A stretch of 64,000 nt of DNA, taken from Rhizobium bangladeshense. Its GTDB lineage: Bacteria > Pseudomonadota > Alphaproteobacteria > Rhizobiales > Rhizobiaceae. This document shows positions 9,457-18,846 of this stretch, piece after piece (within the stretch, counting starts at the first letter, position 1; each line of letters starts with the position of its first letter). The position numbers were made by a program, and so were the translations under genes. The notes beneath the pieces were generated by a model. That model made no database searches. It saw only the letters and a program-made list of their open reading frames with translations, and was not told the origin of the DNA. The stretch covers positions 1,305,001 through 1,369,000 of the forward strand of contig NZ_CP071612.1 in the NCBI RefSeq assembly GCF_017357245.1, written 5' to 3'.

Positions 9457-11031
9457 ATGCTCAAGAATTTCAACGGACGTCCGTCCCTCGCCACCGTGCT
9501 CAAGGCGTCTACTGTCGCCGGTATCGCGGCCGCTGTGCTCGCAACTGGCGTTCCGCTCGAAATTACCCGGTCCTATGCTGAAGCCGTCAAGGTCCAGGCG
9601 CCCGCGGTTCCGAGCTTCGCCAACGTCGTCGATGCGGTTTCACCCGCCGTCGTGTCCGTCCGCGTGGAAAACCGCGTCAATCCCGTCGCCGACAACAATG
9701 ACGGCTTCTCCTTCGATTTCAATGGCCGCGGCTTTGACGACCTTCCTGACGATCACCCGCTGAAGCGGTTCTTCCGGCAGTTCGGTCAGGACCCGAATGA
9801 CCAGCAGGGTCATTCGCGCCGCTTCGGCCAGGGTCCGAATGGCCCCGGTAAGGGCCGTCTGCGGCCGGTCGCTCAAGGCTCAGGCTTCTTCATCTCCGAA
9901 GACGGCTATATCGTTACCAACAACCACGTGGTTTCCGACGGCCAGGCTTTCGTCGCTGTCATGAATGACGGCACCGAACTCGATGCCAAGCTGATCGGCA
10001 GGGATCCGCGTACCGACCTCGCCGTGCTGAAGGTCGACGGCAAAGGCAAGAAGTTCACCTATGTCAACTGGGCCGACGACAACAACGTCCGCGTCGGCGA
10101 CTGGGTTGTCGCCGTCGGCAACCCCTTCGGCCTCGGTGGCACGGTCACGGCCGGCATTGTTTCGGCTCGCGGCCGCGATATCGGCTCGGGTCCCTATGAC
10201 GATTACCTCCAGGTGGATGCGGCCGTGAACCGCGGCAACTCCGGCGGTCCGACCTTCAACCTCAACGGCGAAGTCGTAGGCATCAACACCGCGATCTTCT
10301 CACCTTCGGGCGGCAGCGTCGGCATCGCCTTCGCCATTCCGGCCTCGACCGCCAAGGATGTCGTCGCCGATCTGATGAAGGACGGCCAGGTTTCGCGCGG
10401 CTGGCTGGGTGTCCAGATACAGCCGGTAACCAAGGACATCGCCGAATCCATCGGCCTTTCCGAGCCGAGCGGCGCCCTCGTCGTCGCCCCGCAGCCGGGG
10501 TCGCCGGGTGACAAGGCCGGCATGAAGGCTGGTGACGTCGTCACCGCGCTCAACGGCGAGACCATCAAGGATGCCCGCGATCTCAGCCGCCGCATCGGCG
10601 GGATGCAGCCGGGAAGCAAGGTCGAACTCTCGGTCTGGCGCGCCGGCAAGGCCCAGTCGCTCACCGTCGAACTCGGCACGCTGCCGGCCGATCAGAAGGA
10701 TGCCAACGCCGATGACAACAATCAGCCGCAGCAGCCTGAGGCGCCTGCCTCCGAGAAGGCGCTTGCCGATCTCGGCCTGACGGTCGGTCCTTCCGACGAC
10801 GGCAAGGGCCTGGCGATCACCGGCATCGACCCGGACTCCGATGCCGCCGACAAGGGCATCAAGGAAGGCGAAAAGATCACCTCGGTCAACAACCAGGAGG
10901 TCTCCACCGCTGCGGATGTCGTCAAGGTGCTGAACCAGGCCAAGAAGGACGGCCGCACACGCGCGCTGTTCCAGATCCAGTCCAGCGAAGGAAGCCGCTT
11001 CGTCGCGCTTCCGATTAACGGTCAGGGCTGA
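9457..11031 (+). CDS. degP: Do-family periplasmic serine endopeptidase DegP
   Basis: A 524-residue HtrA protease with an N-terminal export signal ending near residue 41. The catalytic triad is H157 (NNHVV), D187 (RTDLAV) and S262 (GNSGGP). Two PDZ domains follow at roughly 300-390 and 430-515. A glycine- and asparagine-rich loop near 100-135 matches the LA-loop region of the family. It degrades or refolds damaged envelope proteins. It lies between cytochrome c maturation genes and a two-component system, and a strong hairpin follows the stop. The ribosome binding site AGAGAAGG lies just upstream. Confidence 0.93.
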   Translation: MLKNFNGRPSLATVLKASTVAGIAAAVLATGVPLEITRSYAEAVKVQAPAVPSFANVVDAVSPAVVSVRVENRVNPVADNNDGFSFDFNGRGFDDLPDDHPLKRFFRQFGQDPNDQQGHSRRFGQGPNGPGKGRLRPVAQGSGFFISEDGYIVTNNHVVSDGQAFVAVMNDGTELDAKLIGRDPRTDLAVLKVDGKGKKFTYVNWADDNNVRVGDWVVAVGNPFGLGGTVTAGIVSARGRDIGSGPYDDYLQVDAAVNRGNSGGPTFNLNGEVVGINTAIFSPSGGSVGIAFAIPASTAKDVVADLMKDGQVSRGWLGVQIQPVTKDIAESIGLSEPSGALVVAPQPGSPGDKAGMKAGDVVTALNGETIKDARDLSRRIGGMQPGSKVELSVWRAGKAQSLTVELGTLPADQKDANADDNNQPQQPEAPASEKALADLGLTVGPSDDGKGLAITGIDPDSDAADKGIKEGEKITSVNNQEVSTAADVVKVLNQAKKDGRTRALFQIQSSEGSRFVALPINGQG

Positions 11032-11047
11032 TCCGCAGGAAAACCGA

Positions 11048-11075
11048 AGCCGTGCGGACCAAGGTCCGCGCGGCT
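11048..11075 (+). terminator. Hairpin after degP
   Basis: A 13-bp inverted repeat, AGCCGTGCGGACC (11048-11060) and GGTCCGCGCGGCT (11063-11075), with a two-base spacer and one G-U pair. It lies 17 bases after the degP stop and is followed by a pyrimidine-rich run (CTATTCCTTT). This is a likely intrinsic terminator or RNA 3' end, though the T run is imperfect. Confidence 0.65.
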
Positions 11076-11106
11076 CTATTCCTTTGACCTTTCAAGGATG
11101 ATCGCG

Positions 11107-11853
11107 ATGAGCCCCGCTCCGCAGCAAGATGCTTTGAGCCTTGCCGAAACGCAGCCGGTGGGTAATGTCGGCCGCATGAAGATTCTCATCATCGAAGATG
11201 ATCTCGAAGCCGCGGCCTACCTCACGAAAGCCTTTCGTGAGGCGGGCATCGTCGCCGATCACGCCAGCGACGGCGAGGCCGGCTTGTTCATGGGGTCTGA
11301 GAACACCTACGACGTCATCGTCATCGACCGCATGCTGCCGCGCCGGGACGGGCTTTCGGTGATCAGCGAATTGCGTCGCAAGGGCATCCATACGCCGGTC
11401 CTCATCCTCTCCGCCCTCGGCCAGGTCGATGACCGCGTGACCGGCCTTCGTGCCGGCGGCGACGATTACCTGCCGAAGCCCTATGCCTTCAGTGAGTTGC
11501 TGGCGCGCGTCGAAGTGCTCGGTCGCCGCAAGGGCACCCCGGAGCAGGATGTCGTCTATCGCGTCGGCGATCTGGAACTCGACCGGCTCTCCCACGAGGT
11601 GCGCCGCGGCGGCAAGGAAATCCCGCTGCAGCCGCGCGAATTCCGCCTGCTCGAATATCTGATGAAGAATGCCGGCCAGGTGGTCACCCGCACCATGCTG
11701 CTCGAAAACGTCTGGGACTATCATTTCGATCCGCAGACAAACGTCATCGACGTCCACGTCTCGCGCCTGCGCTCGAAGATCGAGAAGGACTTCAGCCAGC
11801 CGCTCCTGAAAACCATTCGGGGCGCGGGGTATATGATCAAGGATGAGGGATGA
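11107..11853 (+). CDS. OmpR-family response regulator, degP-linked
   Basis: A response regulator of 248 residues from the ATG at 11107, or 225 from the ATG at 11176 where the conserved MKILIIEDD begins. The AAGGA at 11094-11098 is well spaced for 11107, so the longer form is reported; the 23-residue extension has no recognisable features. Counting from 11176, the phosphorylated aspartate is D51 (VIDRMLP), and the effector domain ends with a winged-helix recognition region (HVSRLRSKIEKDFSQPLLKT). It is coupled to the downstream kinase through an ATGA overlap. The target genes are unknown; the position after degP suggests envelope stress, which is an inference. Confidence 0.88.
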   Translation: MSPAPQQDALSLAETQPVGNVGRMKILIIEDDLEAAAYLTKAFREAGIVADHASDGEAGLFMGSENTYDVIVIDRMLPRRDGLSVISELRRKGIHTPVLILSALGQVDDRVTGLRAGGDDYLPKPYAFSELLARVEVLGRRKGTPEQDVVYRVGDLELDRLSHEVRRGGKEIPLQPREFRLLEYLMKNAGQVVTRTMLLENVWDYHFDPQTNVIDVHVSRLRSKIEKDFSQPLLKTIRGAGYMIKDEG

Positions 11854-13262
11854 GCCGCTTCAGGGTGCTCTTCAAGTCCACTGCAGTCCGCCTTTCGGCA
11901 CTCTACATTCTGCTATTTGCCATCTGCGCCGCGACGCTCGTCTTCTATGTGACAGCGATGTCGGAACGGCTGCTGACGGGTCAGATCCGCGATGCCGTCC
12001 GGCAGGAGGTAGAGCAGGTGCAGCGCGCCTATGACGCGGGCGGCATGAACCTTCTGCTGCGCACCATGGAGCGGCGCGCCCGCCAGCCTGGCGCCAATCT
12101 CTACATCATCGCCGGGCCCTCTGGTGATATTCTCGCCGGCAATGTCGCCTCGGTGCAGCCTGGTGTCTTCGAGGAGGTCGGCTGGACCTCGGCCCCCTTC
12201 GCCTATCAGCGCTATACAGATGGTGGTGGTGTCGAGCGCCGGCACAAGGCGATCGCCAATATTTTCGTGCTCGACAACGGCTTGAGAATTCTCGTCGGCC
12301 GCGACCTCGGCGATCCCGAGCGTTTCCGTCTGCTGGTGCGCCAGGCGCTGATGGTGGCTTTGGCAATCATGGGGCTCGGCGCGATCATCATCTGGTTCGG
12401 CATTGGCCGCAACGCCTTGAAACGCATCGACCGCATGTCGGATGCGAGCAAGAAGATCATGGCAGGCGATCTGTCTCAGCGCTTGCCGGTCGGCGGATCC
12501 GGCGATGAGTTCGACCGGCTGTCCATGTCGCTGAACACCATGCTCGAACGCATAGAGAAGCTGAACGAAGGCTTGCGGCAGGTCTCCGACAACATCGCGC
12601 ACGATCTCAAGACGCCGCTGACGCGGCTGCGCAACAAGGCGGCCGATGCCCTCGATATGACCGACGGCGATACGCGACGCGCAGCGCTTGAAGGCATCAT
12701 CTCCGAATCGGACCAGCTGATCCGCACCTTCAACGCCCTGCTGATGATTTCCCGGGTCGAGGCCGGATCGGTCGCGGCGGAGATGTCGCCGGTGGAGCTT
12801 TCGGCCATCGTTTCCGACAGCGCCGAGCTTTACGAACCGGCTGCCGAAGAGGCTGGGCTTGGCCTTGCTTCCAGCATCGAGCCGGATATCGAAGTGCAGG
12901 GCAATCGCGAGCTGATCGGCCAGGCGATCTTCAATCTGCTCGACAATGCGATCAAATATTCCTCCGATACGAAAGGGGCGGGCGAGGTGTTGCTGAAGCT
13001 TGCCCGCCGCCCGGACGGTATTTGCCTGTCGGTGGCCGACCATGGACCAGGCGTCCCCGCTGACCGACGCGGTGACGTAGTGAAGCGCTTCGTTCGCCTC
13101 GACGAAAGCCGTTCGAAGCCCGGCACCGGCCTTGGACTCTCGCTGGTGGAGGCGGTGATGGAGCTGCATAACGGCCGATTGGAGCTCTCCGACACCAACC
13201 CCGACAAACCCGAGCAGCGCGGACTGACCGTCAGCATGATCTTCCCGGCCAAGGCTGCTTGA
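11850..13262 (+). CDS. Sensor histidine kinase, degP-linked
   Basis: A 470-residue membrane kinase: transmembrane helices near residues 17-35 and 165-185, a periplasmic domain between them, a HAMP linker at about 190-240, and the H box with H251 (IAHDLKTP). The ATPase domain has NLLDN, DHGPGV and GTGLGLS motifs, all intact. It is translationally coupled to the response regulator before it and should phosphorylate it. The stimulus is not known. Confidence 0.9.
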   Translation: MSRFRVLFKSTAVRLSALYILLFAICAATLVFYVTAMSERLLTGQIRDAVRQEVEQVQRAYDAGGMNLLLRTMERRARQPGANLYIIAGPSGDILAGNVASVQPGVFEEVGWTSAPFAYQRYTDGGGVERRHKAIANIFVLDNGLRILVGRDLGDPERFRLLVRQALMVALAIMGLGAIIIWFGIGRNALKRIDRMSDASKKIMAGDLSQRLPVGGSGDEFDRLSMSLNTMLERIEKLNEGLRQVSDNIAHDLKTPLTRLRNKAADALDMTDGDTRRAALEGIISESDQLIRTFNALLMISRVEAGSVAAEMSPVELSAIVSDSAELYEPAAEEAGLGLASSIEPDIEVQGNRELIGQAIFNLLDNAIKYSSDTKGAGEVLLKLARRPDGICLSVADHGPGVPADRRGDVVKRFVRLDESRSKPGTGLGLSLVEAVMELHNGRLELSDTNPDKPEQRGLTVSMIFPAKAA

Positions 13263-13398
13263 ACGGCTTGGGCCGAAACTCGATCGATTTAATCGTATAT
13301 TGGCGGTTTTCCGCCAGGACCCTAAGTTAACCCGGAACGAAGGTGGCGGGCCGCGATTCTGGTGATCGCTATCTGCTATGTAGAGCCAGGGAGAGCGC

Positions 13399-16356
13399 AT
13401 GCTGACAAAATCGACGCATGGCCTGAAGGATGTCGCCGAAGGGCTGCTGCGTCCGCTGAGCCAGACGGAGCTGAAGCTGGCGCTGACCGATCTTCAGGAA
13501 GCGAGCAAAAGCGAGCCCTCGGTGGCCGCCATGCTGAAAGCGGAAGGGCGGCTGCGTGATTTCATCGCCGCTGTGCTGACGCTGTCGCCCTACCTGCGCG
13601 ATATTGTCAATCTCGACCCCGCCATCCTCGCAGGCGCCATCAGCGAACCTCTGGAGCCGCAGATCGAAGCGCTGATCGCCGAGGCGCGGGGCTGCTGGCG
13701 GCCGGACGGCGAGGGGGCGGCGCCGGCGGAATCCGTGGTGATGAGCAGGCTGCGCGTCATCAAGCGCAAGGCCGCTTTTCTCGTTGCGCTCGCCGATCTC
13801 TCGCGCATTTTCGACAGCCGGACGACCACGGCCTGGCTGAGCGCGCTTGCCGAAGCTTCGGTCGCGGCTGCGATCGACCATCTGTTGCTCGCGGCGCATG
13901 AAGGGGGAAAACTCCGGCTGCACGACCCGGTGAAACCAAGCGAGGGCTCCGGCCTGATCGTGCTCGGCATGGGCAAGCTCGGCGCGTCCGAACTCAACTA
14001 TTCTTCCGATATCGATCTCGTCGTCTTCTTCGACGAAGAGGCCGGCATCGTGCCCGACCCGGATGACGCGATCGAGGTCTTTCCGAGGATGATGCGCCGG
14101 CTTGTGCGCATCCTGCAGGAGCGCACGGCGGACGGCTACGTTTTTCGCACGGATCTGAGATTGCGTCCCGATCCCGGCTCGACGCCGCTGGCGATCCCGG
14201 TCGATGCGGCAATGATCTATTATGAGGGCAGGGGCCAGAACTGGGAGCGGGCCGCCTTCATCAAGGCGCGCGCGCTGGCCGGAGACCTTGCGGCCGGTGC
14301 GGAGTTCCTGCGTGGGCTGTCGCCTTTCGTCTTCCGTAAATATCTCGATTACGCGGCGATCGCCGATATTCATTCGATCAAGCGGCAGATCCACGCGCAT
14401 AAGGGTCATGGCGCGATCGCGGTCAAGGGTCATAATGTCAAGCTCGGCCGCGGCGGCATCCGCGAGATCGAATTCTTCGTTCAGACGCAGCAGTTGATCG
14501 CCGGCGGCCGTATGCCGGCGCTGCGCGGCCGGTCGACGGAGGAGACACTCGGCGAACTCACCAAGGCGAAATGGATCGATGAGCAGACCCGCGACGAACT
14601 GACGGAGGCCTATTGGTTCCTGCGTGACGTCGAGCATCGCATCCAGATGGTGCGCGACGAGCAGACTCACCTTCTGCCGGAGACCGATGCCGACCTGAAG
14701 CGCATCGCCTTCATGATGGGCTTTTCCGACACGCCGAGCTTTTCCGAAAGGCTGGTTGGCGTTCTGAAGACGGTCGAGCGGCGGTATGCCCGCCTATTTG
14801 AGCAGGAGAGCAAGCTTTCCACTGAAACCGGAAACCTTGTCTTTACCGGCCAGGGCGACGATCCGGATACGCTGGTGACGCTGAAGAAGCTTGGCTTCAC
14901 CAGGCCATCCGACATTTCCCGCATCATCCGTACTTGGCATTACGGCCGCTATCGCGCGACGCAATCGGTGGAGGCGCGTGAGCGGCTGACGGAGCTGACG
15001 CCCGAACTGCTGCGCGTCTTCGGCGAAAGCAAGCGCGCCGATGAGGCGCTGCTGCGCTTCGATAGCTTCATCTCGGGCCTTCCCGCAGGTATCCAGCTCT
15101 TTTCGCTCCTCGGCAGCAATCCGGCGCTCCTGTCGCTGATCGTCAACATCATGTCCTCGGCGCCCCGGCTTGCCGAGGTGATCGCCGCCAAGCCGCATGT
15201 CTTCGACGGCATGCTCGATCCCGGCTTGATGGCCGAGCTGCCGACGCGCGACTATCTCGGCGAGCGCCTGAAGGGATCGCTCGTCCAGGCGCGCCATTAT
15301 GAGGAGGTGCTCGACCGGCTGCGCATCTTCGCCGCCGAGCAGCGCTTCCTGATCGGCATCCGCCTGCTCACCGGAGTGATCAACGGCGCCATGGCCGCCC
15401 GCGCCTTCACCCATCTCGCCGATCTCATCATCGCGGCGGCGCTCGATGCCGTGACGAGCGAGATGCGAGCCGCGCATGGCGATTATCCCGGCGGCCGCAT
15501 CGCCGTTGCCGGAATGGGCAAGCTCGGCAGCTTCGAGCTGACGGCCGGTTCCGACATCGACCTGATCCTGCTCTATGATTATGACGACGCGGCTTCCGAG
15601 TCCGATGGGCCGAAGCCGCTCGACGCCACGCGCTACTTCACCCGCATCACCCAAAGACTGATCGCCGCCTTGTCGGCGCCGACCGCCGAAGGCGTTCTCT
15701 ATGAAGTCGACATGCGGCTGCGCCCGTCCGGGAACAAGGGGCCGGTTGCCACCCGTATCAATGCCTTCCGCAAGTACCAGCGTGAGGAGGCTTGGACCTG
15801 GGAGCATATGGCGCTCAGCCGCGCCCGGCTGATCTCAGGCGATGACAGCCTGATCGCAGAGGCGGAACATATCATCCGCGAAGTGCTGACAGCCGATCGA
15901 GACATCGCCAAGGTGGCGCATGACGTTGCGGAGATGCGCGGACTGATCGACAAGGAAAAGCCGCCATCCGGCCCCTGGGACTTGAAGCAGATACCCGGAG
16001 GCGTCATCGATCTCGAATTCATCGCCCAATACCTGGCGTTGATCGCGCCAACCAGAGGCGCCGGCGTTGCCGTGAACGGCAAGAGCACAGGCGAGGCTCT
16101 TAAGATCCTTGGCGACCGGCTGATGCCGGCGGCCGACCTCGACACATGCCTCGAAGCCTTCGCGCTCTATACCAGTCTTTCACAGCTGATCCGGCTCTGC
16201 ATCGAGAGCGAGTTCGACCTGAACGACGCGCCTGCCGGCCTCATCGAGCTCGTCTGCCGTGCCGGCGACTGCCCTGACATCAGGACGCTGGAAGGGGAAG
16301 TGAAGCGGCTTTCGAAAGCGGTGAGAAAGATATTCGTGAATACGGTGAAAGTCTAA
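13399..16356 (+). CDS. glnE: Bifunctional glutamine synthetase adenylyltransferase/adenylyl-removing enzyme
   Basis: A 985-residue protein, close to the usual length of GlnE. It has two nucleotidyltransferase domains, each with the GMGKLG signature and a following DID motif: residues about 190-211 (the adenylyl-removing half) and about 702-726 (the adenylylating half). GlnE switches glutamine synthetase on and off in response to PII and nitrogen status. It stands alone on the plus strand with an AGGGAGAG ribosome binding site, and its 3' end overlaps the convergent histidine kinase gene by four bases. Confidence 0.95.
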   Translation: MLTKSTHGLKDVAEGLLRPLSQTELKLALTDLQEASKSEPSVAAMLKAEGRLRDFIAAVLTLSPYLRDIVNLDPAILAGAISEPLEPQIEALIAEARGCWRPDGEGAAPAESVVMSRLRVIKRKAAFLVALADLSRIFDSRTTTAWLSALAEASVAAAIDHLLLAAHEGGKLRLHDPVKPSEGSGLIVLGMGKLGASELNYSSDIDLVVFFDEEAGIVPDPDDAIEVFPRMMRRLVRILQERTADGYVFRTDLRLRPDPGSTPLAIPVDAAMIYYEGRGQNWERAAFIKARALAGDLAAGAEFLRGLSPFVFRKYLDYAAIADIHSIKRQIHAHKGHGAIAVKGHNVKLGRGGIREIEFFVQTQQLIAGGRMPALRGRSTEETLGELTKAKWIDEQTRDELTEAYWFLRDVEHRIQMVRDEQTHLLPETDADLKRIAFMMGFSDTPSFSERLVGVLKTVERRYARLFEQESKLSTETGNLVFTGQGDDPDTLVTLKKLGFTRPSDISRIIRTWHYGRYRATQSVEARERLTELTPELLRVFGESKRADEALLRFDSFISGLPAGIQLFSLLGSNPALLSLIVNIMSSAPRLAEVIAAKPHVFDGMLDPGLMAELPTRDYLGERLKGSLVQARHYEEVLDRLRIFAAEQRFLIGIRLLTGVINGAMAARAFTHLADLIIAAALDAVTSEMRAAHGDYPGGRIAVAGMGKLGSFELTAGSDIDLILLYDYDDAASESDGPKPLDATRYFTRITQRLIAALSAPTAEGVLYEVDMRLRPSGNKGPVATRINAFRKYQREEAWTWEHMALSRARLISGDDSLIAEAEHIIREVLTADRDIAKVAHDVAEMRGLIDKEKPPSGPWDLKQIPGGVIDLEFIAQYLALIAPTRGAGVAVNGKSTGEALKILGDRLMPAADLDTCLEAFALYTSLSQLIRLCIESEFDLNDAPAGLIELVCRAGDCPDIRTLEGEVKRLSKAVRKIFVNTVKV

Positions 16357-18656
16357 GCGTTATCCGGAATGCGCAGCGAGATCACCGTACCCACAGCTTC
16401 GCGCGAGCGGATCTTCATGCGCCCGCCATGCAGCGAGGTGAGCGAGCGGGAGATGGCGAGCCCGAGGCCGGAGCCGCCCTTGCTCTTGGCGTACTGGCTC
16501 TGCACCTGTTCGAAGGGCTGGCCGATCTTCGACAGCGCTGAGCGGGGGATGCCGATTCCGGTATCGGCTATGGTGACGGCCACGGCTCCGTTGACGCGGC
16601 GCGTGCGCACCGCGATGCGGCCGCCATTGTCAGTGAATTTCACCGCGTTGGAGAGCAGGTTGAGCAGTACCTGTTTCATCGCCCGGCGGTCTGCCATCAG
16701 CGTCAGGCCTGAAGAGATGCGCTGCTCGATGACGATGTTCTTTTCTGCAGCAGGAATGGCGGTAAAGCGCAGGCTTTCCTCGATCAGCGGCACGAGGTCG
16801 ATGCGTTCGCGGTGCAACATCAGATGGCCGGCCTCGATCTTCGACATGTCGAGAATGTCGTTGATGACGTTCAGCAGATGTTTGCCGCTGTCGTGGATGT
16901 CACGGGCATATTCGTCGTATTTCAGCGAGCCGAGCGGACCGAACATCTGGTTCTGCAGGATTTCGGAGAAGCCGAGGATGGCGTTGAGCGGGGTGCGCAG
17001 CTCATGCGACATATTGGCGAGGAATTCCGACTTCGCCTTGTTGGCGGCCTCGGCGCGCTCCTTCTCCGCCTGATAATTGGCGTTCGCCGTCGAAAGCTCG
17101 GCTTTCTGGAGCTCGAGCGTCTGGCGCGAGGCGGAGAGGTCGCCGATCGTCGCCATCAGCCGGCGTTCGGATTCGCGCAGCCGCTCCTGATGACGTTTCA
17201 TCAGCGTGATGTCGGTGCCGACCGAGACGCGGCCGCCGTCGCGGGTGCGTCGTTCGTTGATCTGCAGCCAGCGCTCGTCGGCAAGCTGCACCTCCGTGGT
17301 GCGTCCCGAGCCGTCGGCATCGGCGACCCGCCGCTCGATCACGGGGCGGGCGGCGGCGGCATTGACGATCGAGCGCTCGGTGCCGGGCACCAGCACGCTG
17401 TCCGGCAGGCCATAGGCCTGCTGGAAATGCGTGTTGCACATGACCAGCCGGTCGTTCTTGTCCCAGAGCACGAAGGCTTCCGAGGTGCATTCGATGGCGT
17501 CGGCGAGCCGCTGGTCGGCTTCCGCATAGCGTTGGGCGAGCCGGTGCTGTTCGGTCACGTCCATGGCGATGCCGATCAGGTGCATGCGGCCGGAATTGCT
17601 GCGGATCACCTGGGCGCGGGCCCGCATCCAGACATAGTGGCCGCCGGCATGGCGCATGCGGAAGATCTGATCGACCTGGCCGGAATGGCCGCTGGCGATG
17701 GCGCGTGCGATCTCATAGAGCCCGCCGTCATCCGGATGCATCAGCCGGGCGGCTTCGCCGAAGCCCATCGTCTTGTCGGAGGCCGGCAGGCCAAGCATAT
17801 CGTACATCGATCGCGACCAGAAGAATTCGCGGTTCTCGAAATCGAAGTCCCAGAGGCCGCAGCGGCCGCGCGACAACGCCGTCTCGACGCGCAGGTTTGA
17901 TTCCAGAAAGATATCGTCGGCGTCGCGGGCGCGCTTCACCTGCGTGTAGTAGGCGTAGAGGATGACGAGCAGGATCGAGGATATGCCGGCAAACAGCGTG
18001 ACGTTGAGCGCGAGTTCCTCGCGCCAGAGCCGGCCGATCTCCTCGAGCGAGGTGGCGGCGACGATATAGCCGCCGGCATTGCCCATCAAAGTGATCTCGG
18101 CATAGTGCGGCACACCGCCGATCGTGGTTTCGATGACGCCCGCCCGATCGCCGAAGCGACGGATCGCCGAGACCTCCGGGAAGAAATCGCCGACATTGCT
18201 GCCGACATGCGGAAGCCCGGCTGTCGTCGCGGCGAAAACCTTGCCGCTGGCCTGCACCAGCAGCACGAAAGCGCCGCTGTCCAGCCGGTCCTGCGGCAGG
18301 TATTTGGTGAGGCGTGTCTGGGCTTGGCCGATATCGCCGCGGTCGAAGATATCGGACACATCCGCGAACACAGCCGAGGCGGTCGCCGCCGAGAGCGCAG
18401 TGGCGTGGCGGGCGGAAGCTTCCAGCCGGCCATATTCGCTCATCATGCCGAAGAAATGTGAGGCTGCGACGACGGAGAGGAAGGCGATGATCAGCGCCGG
18501 AATGGTGCGCTTCAAAATGAGCTCCGCCTTCGGGAGATGACGAAGGAGCGGTTCCGATGTCGCATGACCGGAAAGGCTGTTTCGCCAGGCTCTCAGCCCG
18601 TCAAAATCGACACGCAGCCGTCCTCCGGCCACGGTTGCCCGCCGCACGTCCATCAT
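16353..18656 (-). CDS. PAS-domain sensor histidine kinase
   Basis: A 767-residue kinase. An N-terminal arginine-rich segment precedes a transmembrane helix at about 52-72, a periplasmic domain, and a second helix near 215-235. PAS domains follow, at about 255-365 (with VWMRARAQV at its end) and 385-490. The H box HELRTPLNAILGF lies near residue 548, and the ATPase domain has NLLSNAVKFT, DTGIGIP and GSGLGLA. The C-terminus has no receiver domain, so it is not a hybrid kinase. No partner regulator is adjacent. A coiled-coil linker (AELSTANANYQAEKERAEAA) sits before the H box. Confidence 0.88.
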   Translation of the reverse strand: MMDVRRATVAGGRLRVDFDGLRAWRNSLSGHATSEPLLRHLPKAELILKRTIPALIIAFLSVVAASHFFGMMSEYGRLEASARHATALSAATASAVFADVSDIFDRGDIGQAQTRLTKYLPQDRLDSGAFVLLVQASGKVFAATTAGLPHVGSNVGDFFPEVSAIRRFGDRAGVIETTIGGVPHYAEITLMGNAGGYIVAATSLEEIGRLWREELALNVTLFAGISSILLVILYAYYTQVKRARDADDIFLESNLRVETALSRGRCGLWDFDFENREFFWSRSMYDMLGLPASDKTMGFGEAARLMHPDDGGLYEIARAIASGHSGQVDQIFRMRHAGGHYVWMRARAQVIRSNSGRMHLIGIAMDVTEQHRLAQRYAEADQRLADAIECTSEAFVLWDKNDRLVMCNTHFQQAYGLPDSVLVPGTERSIVNAAAARPVIERRVADADGSGRTTEVQLADERWLQINERRTRDGGRVSVGTDITLMKRHQERLRESERRLMATIGDLSASRQTLELQKAELSTANANYQAEKERAEAANKAKSEFLANMSHELRTPLNAILGFSEILQNQMFGPLGSLKYDEYARDIHDSGKHLLNVINDILDMSKIEAGHLMLHRERIDLVPLIEESLRFTAIPAAEKNIVIEQRISSGLTLMADRRAMKQVLLNLLSNAVKFTDNGGRIAVRTRRVNGAVAVTIADTGIGIPRSALSKIGQPFEQVQSQYAKSKGGSGLGLAISRSLTSLHGGRMKIRSREAVGTVISLRIPDNA

Positions 18657-18673
18657 CTCTTCGCCTTGTCCCT

Positions 18674-18797
18674 CGTGTGATTCGCGCGCCGCTCGCCCGA
18701 ACCTGAGCTAGAGAATCACGGGTGATTCGCCTTGTCCAGAGGCAAAGCTAAAAATCCGTTAACTATTTAAATTCTTGTAATTTTCGCGCGATGCGAA
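18674..18797. promoter_or_regulatory. Cluster of GATTCGC motifs with a 16-bp palindrome
   Basis: The 190-base gap before the PAS kinase holds a palindrome GAATCACGGGTGATTC at 18713-18728, with two further GATTCGC-like sites: GTGATTCGC near 18677 and its reverse complement GCGAATC near 18790. An AT-rich stretch (18745-18785) lies between. The repeated sequence suggests a transcription-factor operator controlling the kinase gene. Confidence 0.4.
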
Positions 18798-18846
18798 TCG
18801 CGGGCGAGCCGGCCGCCGCTTCCTGTGCCGCGGCCAGTTCGGCAAA

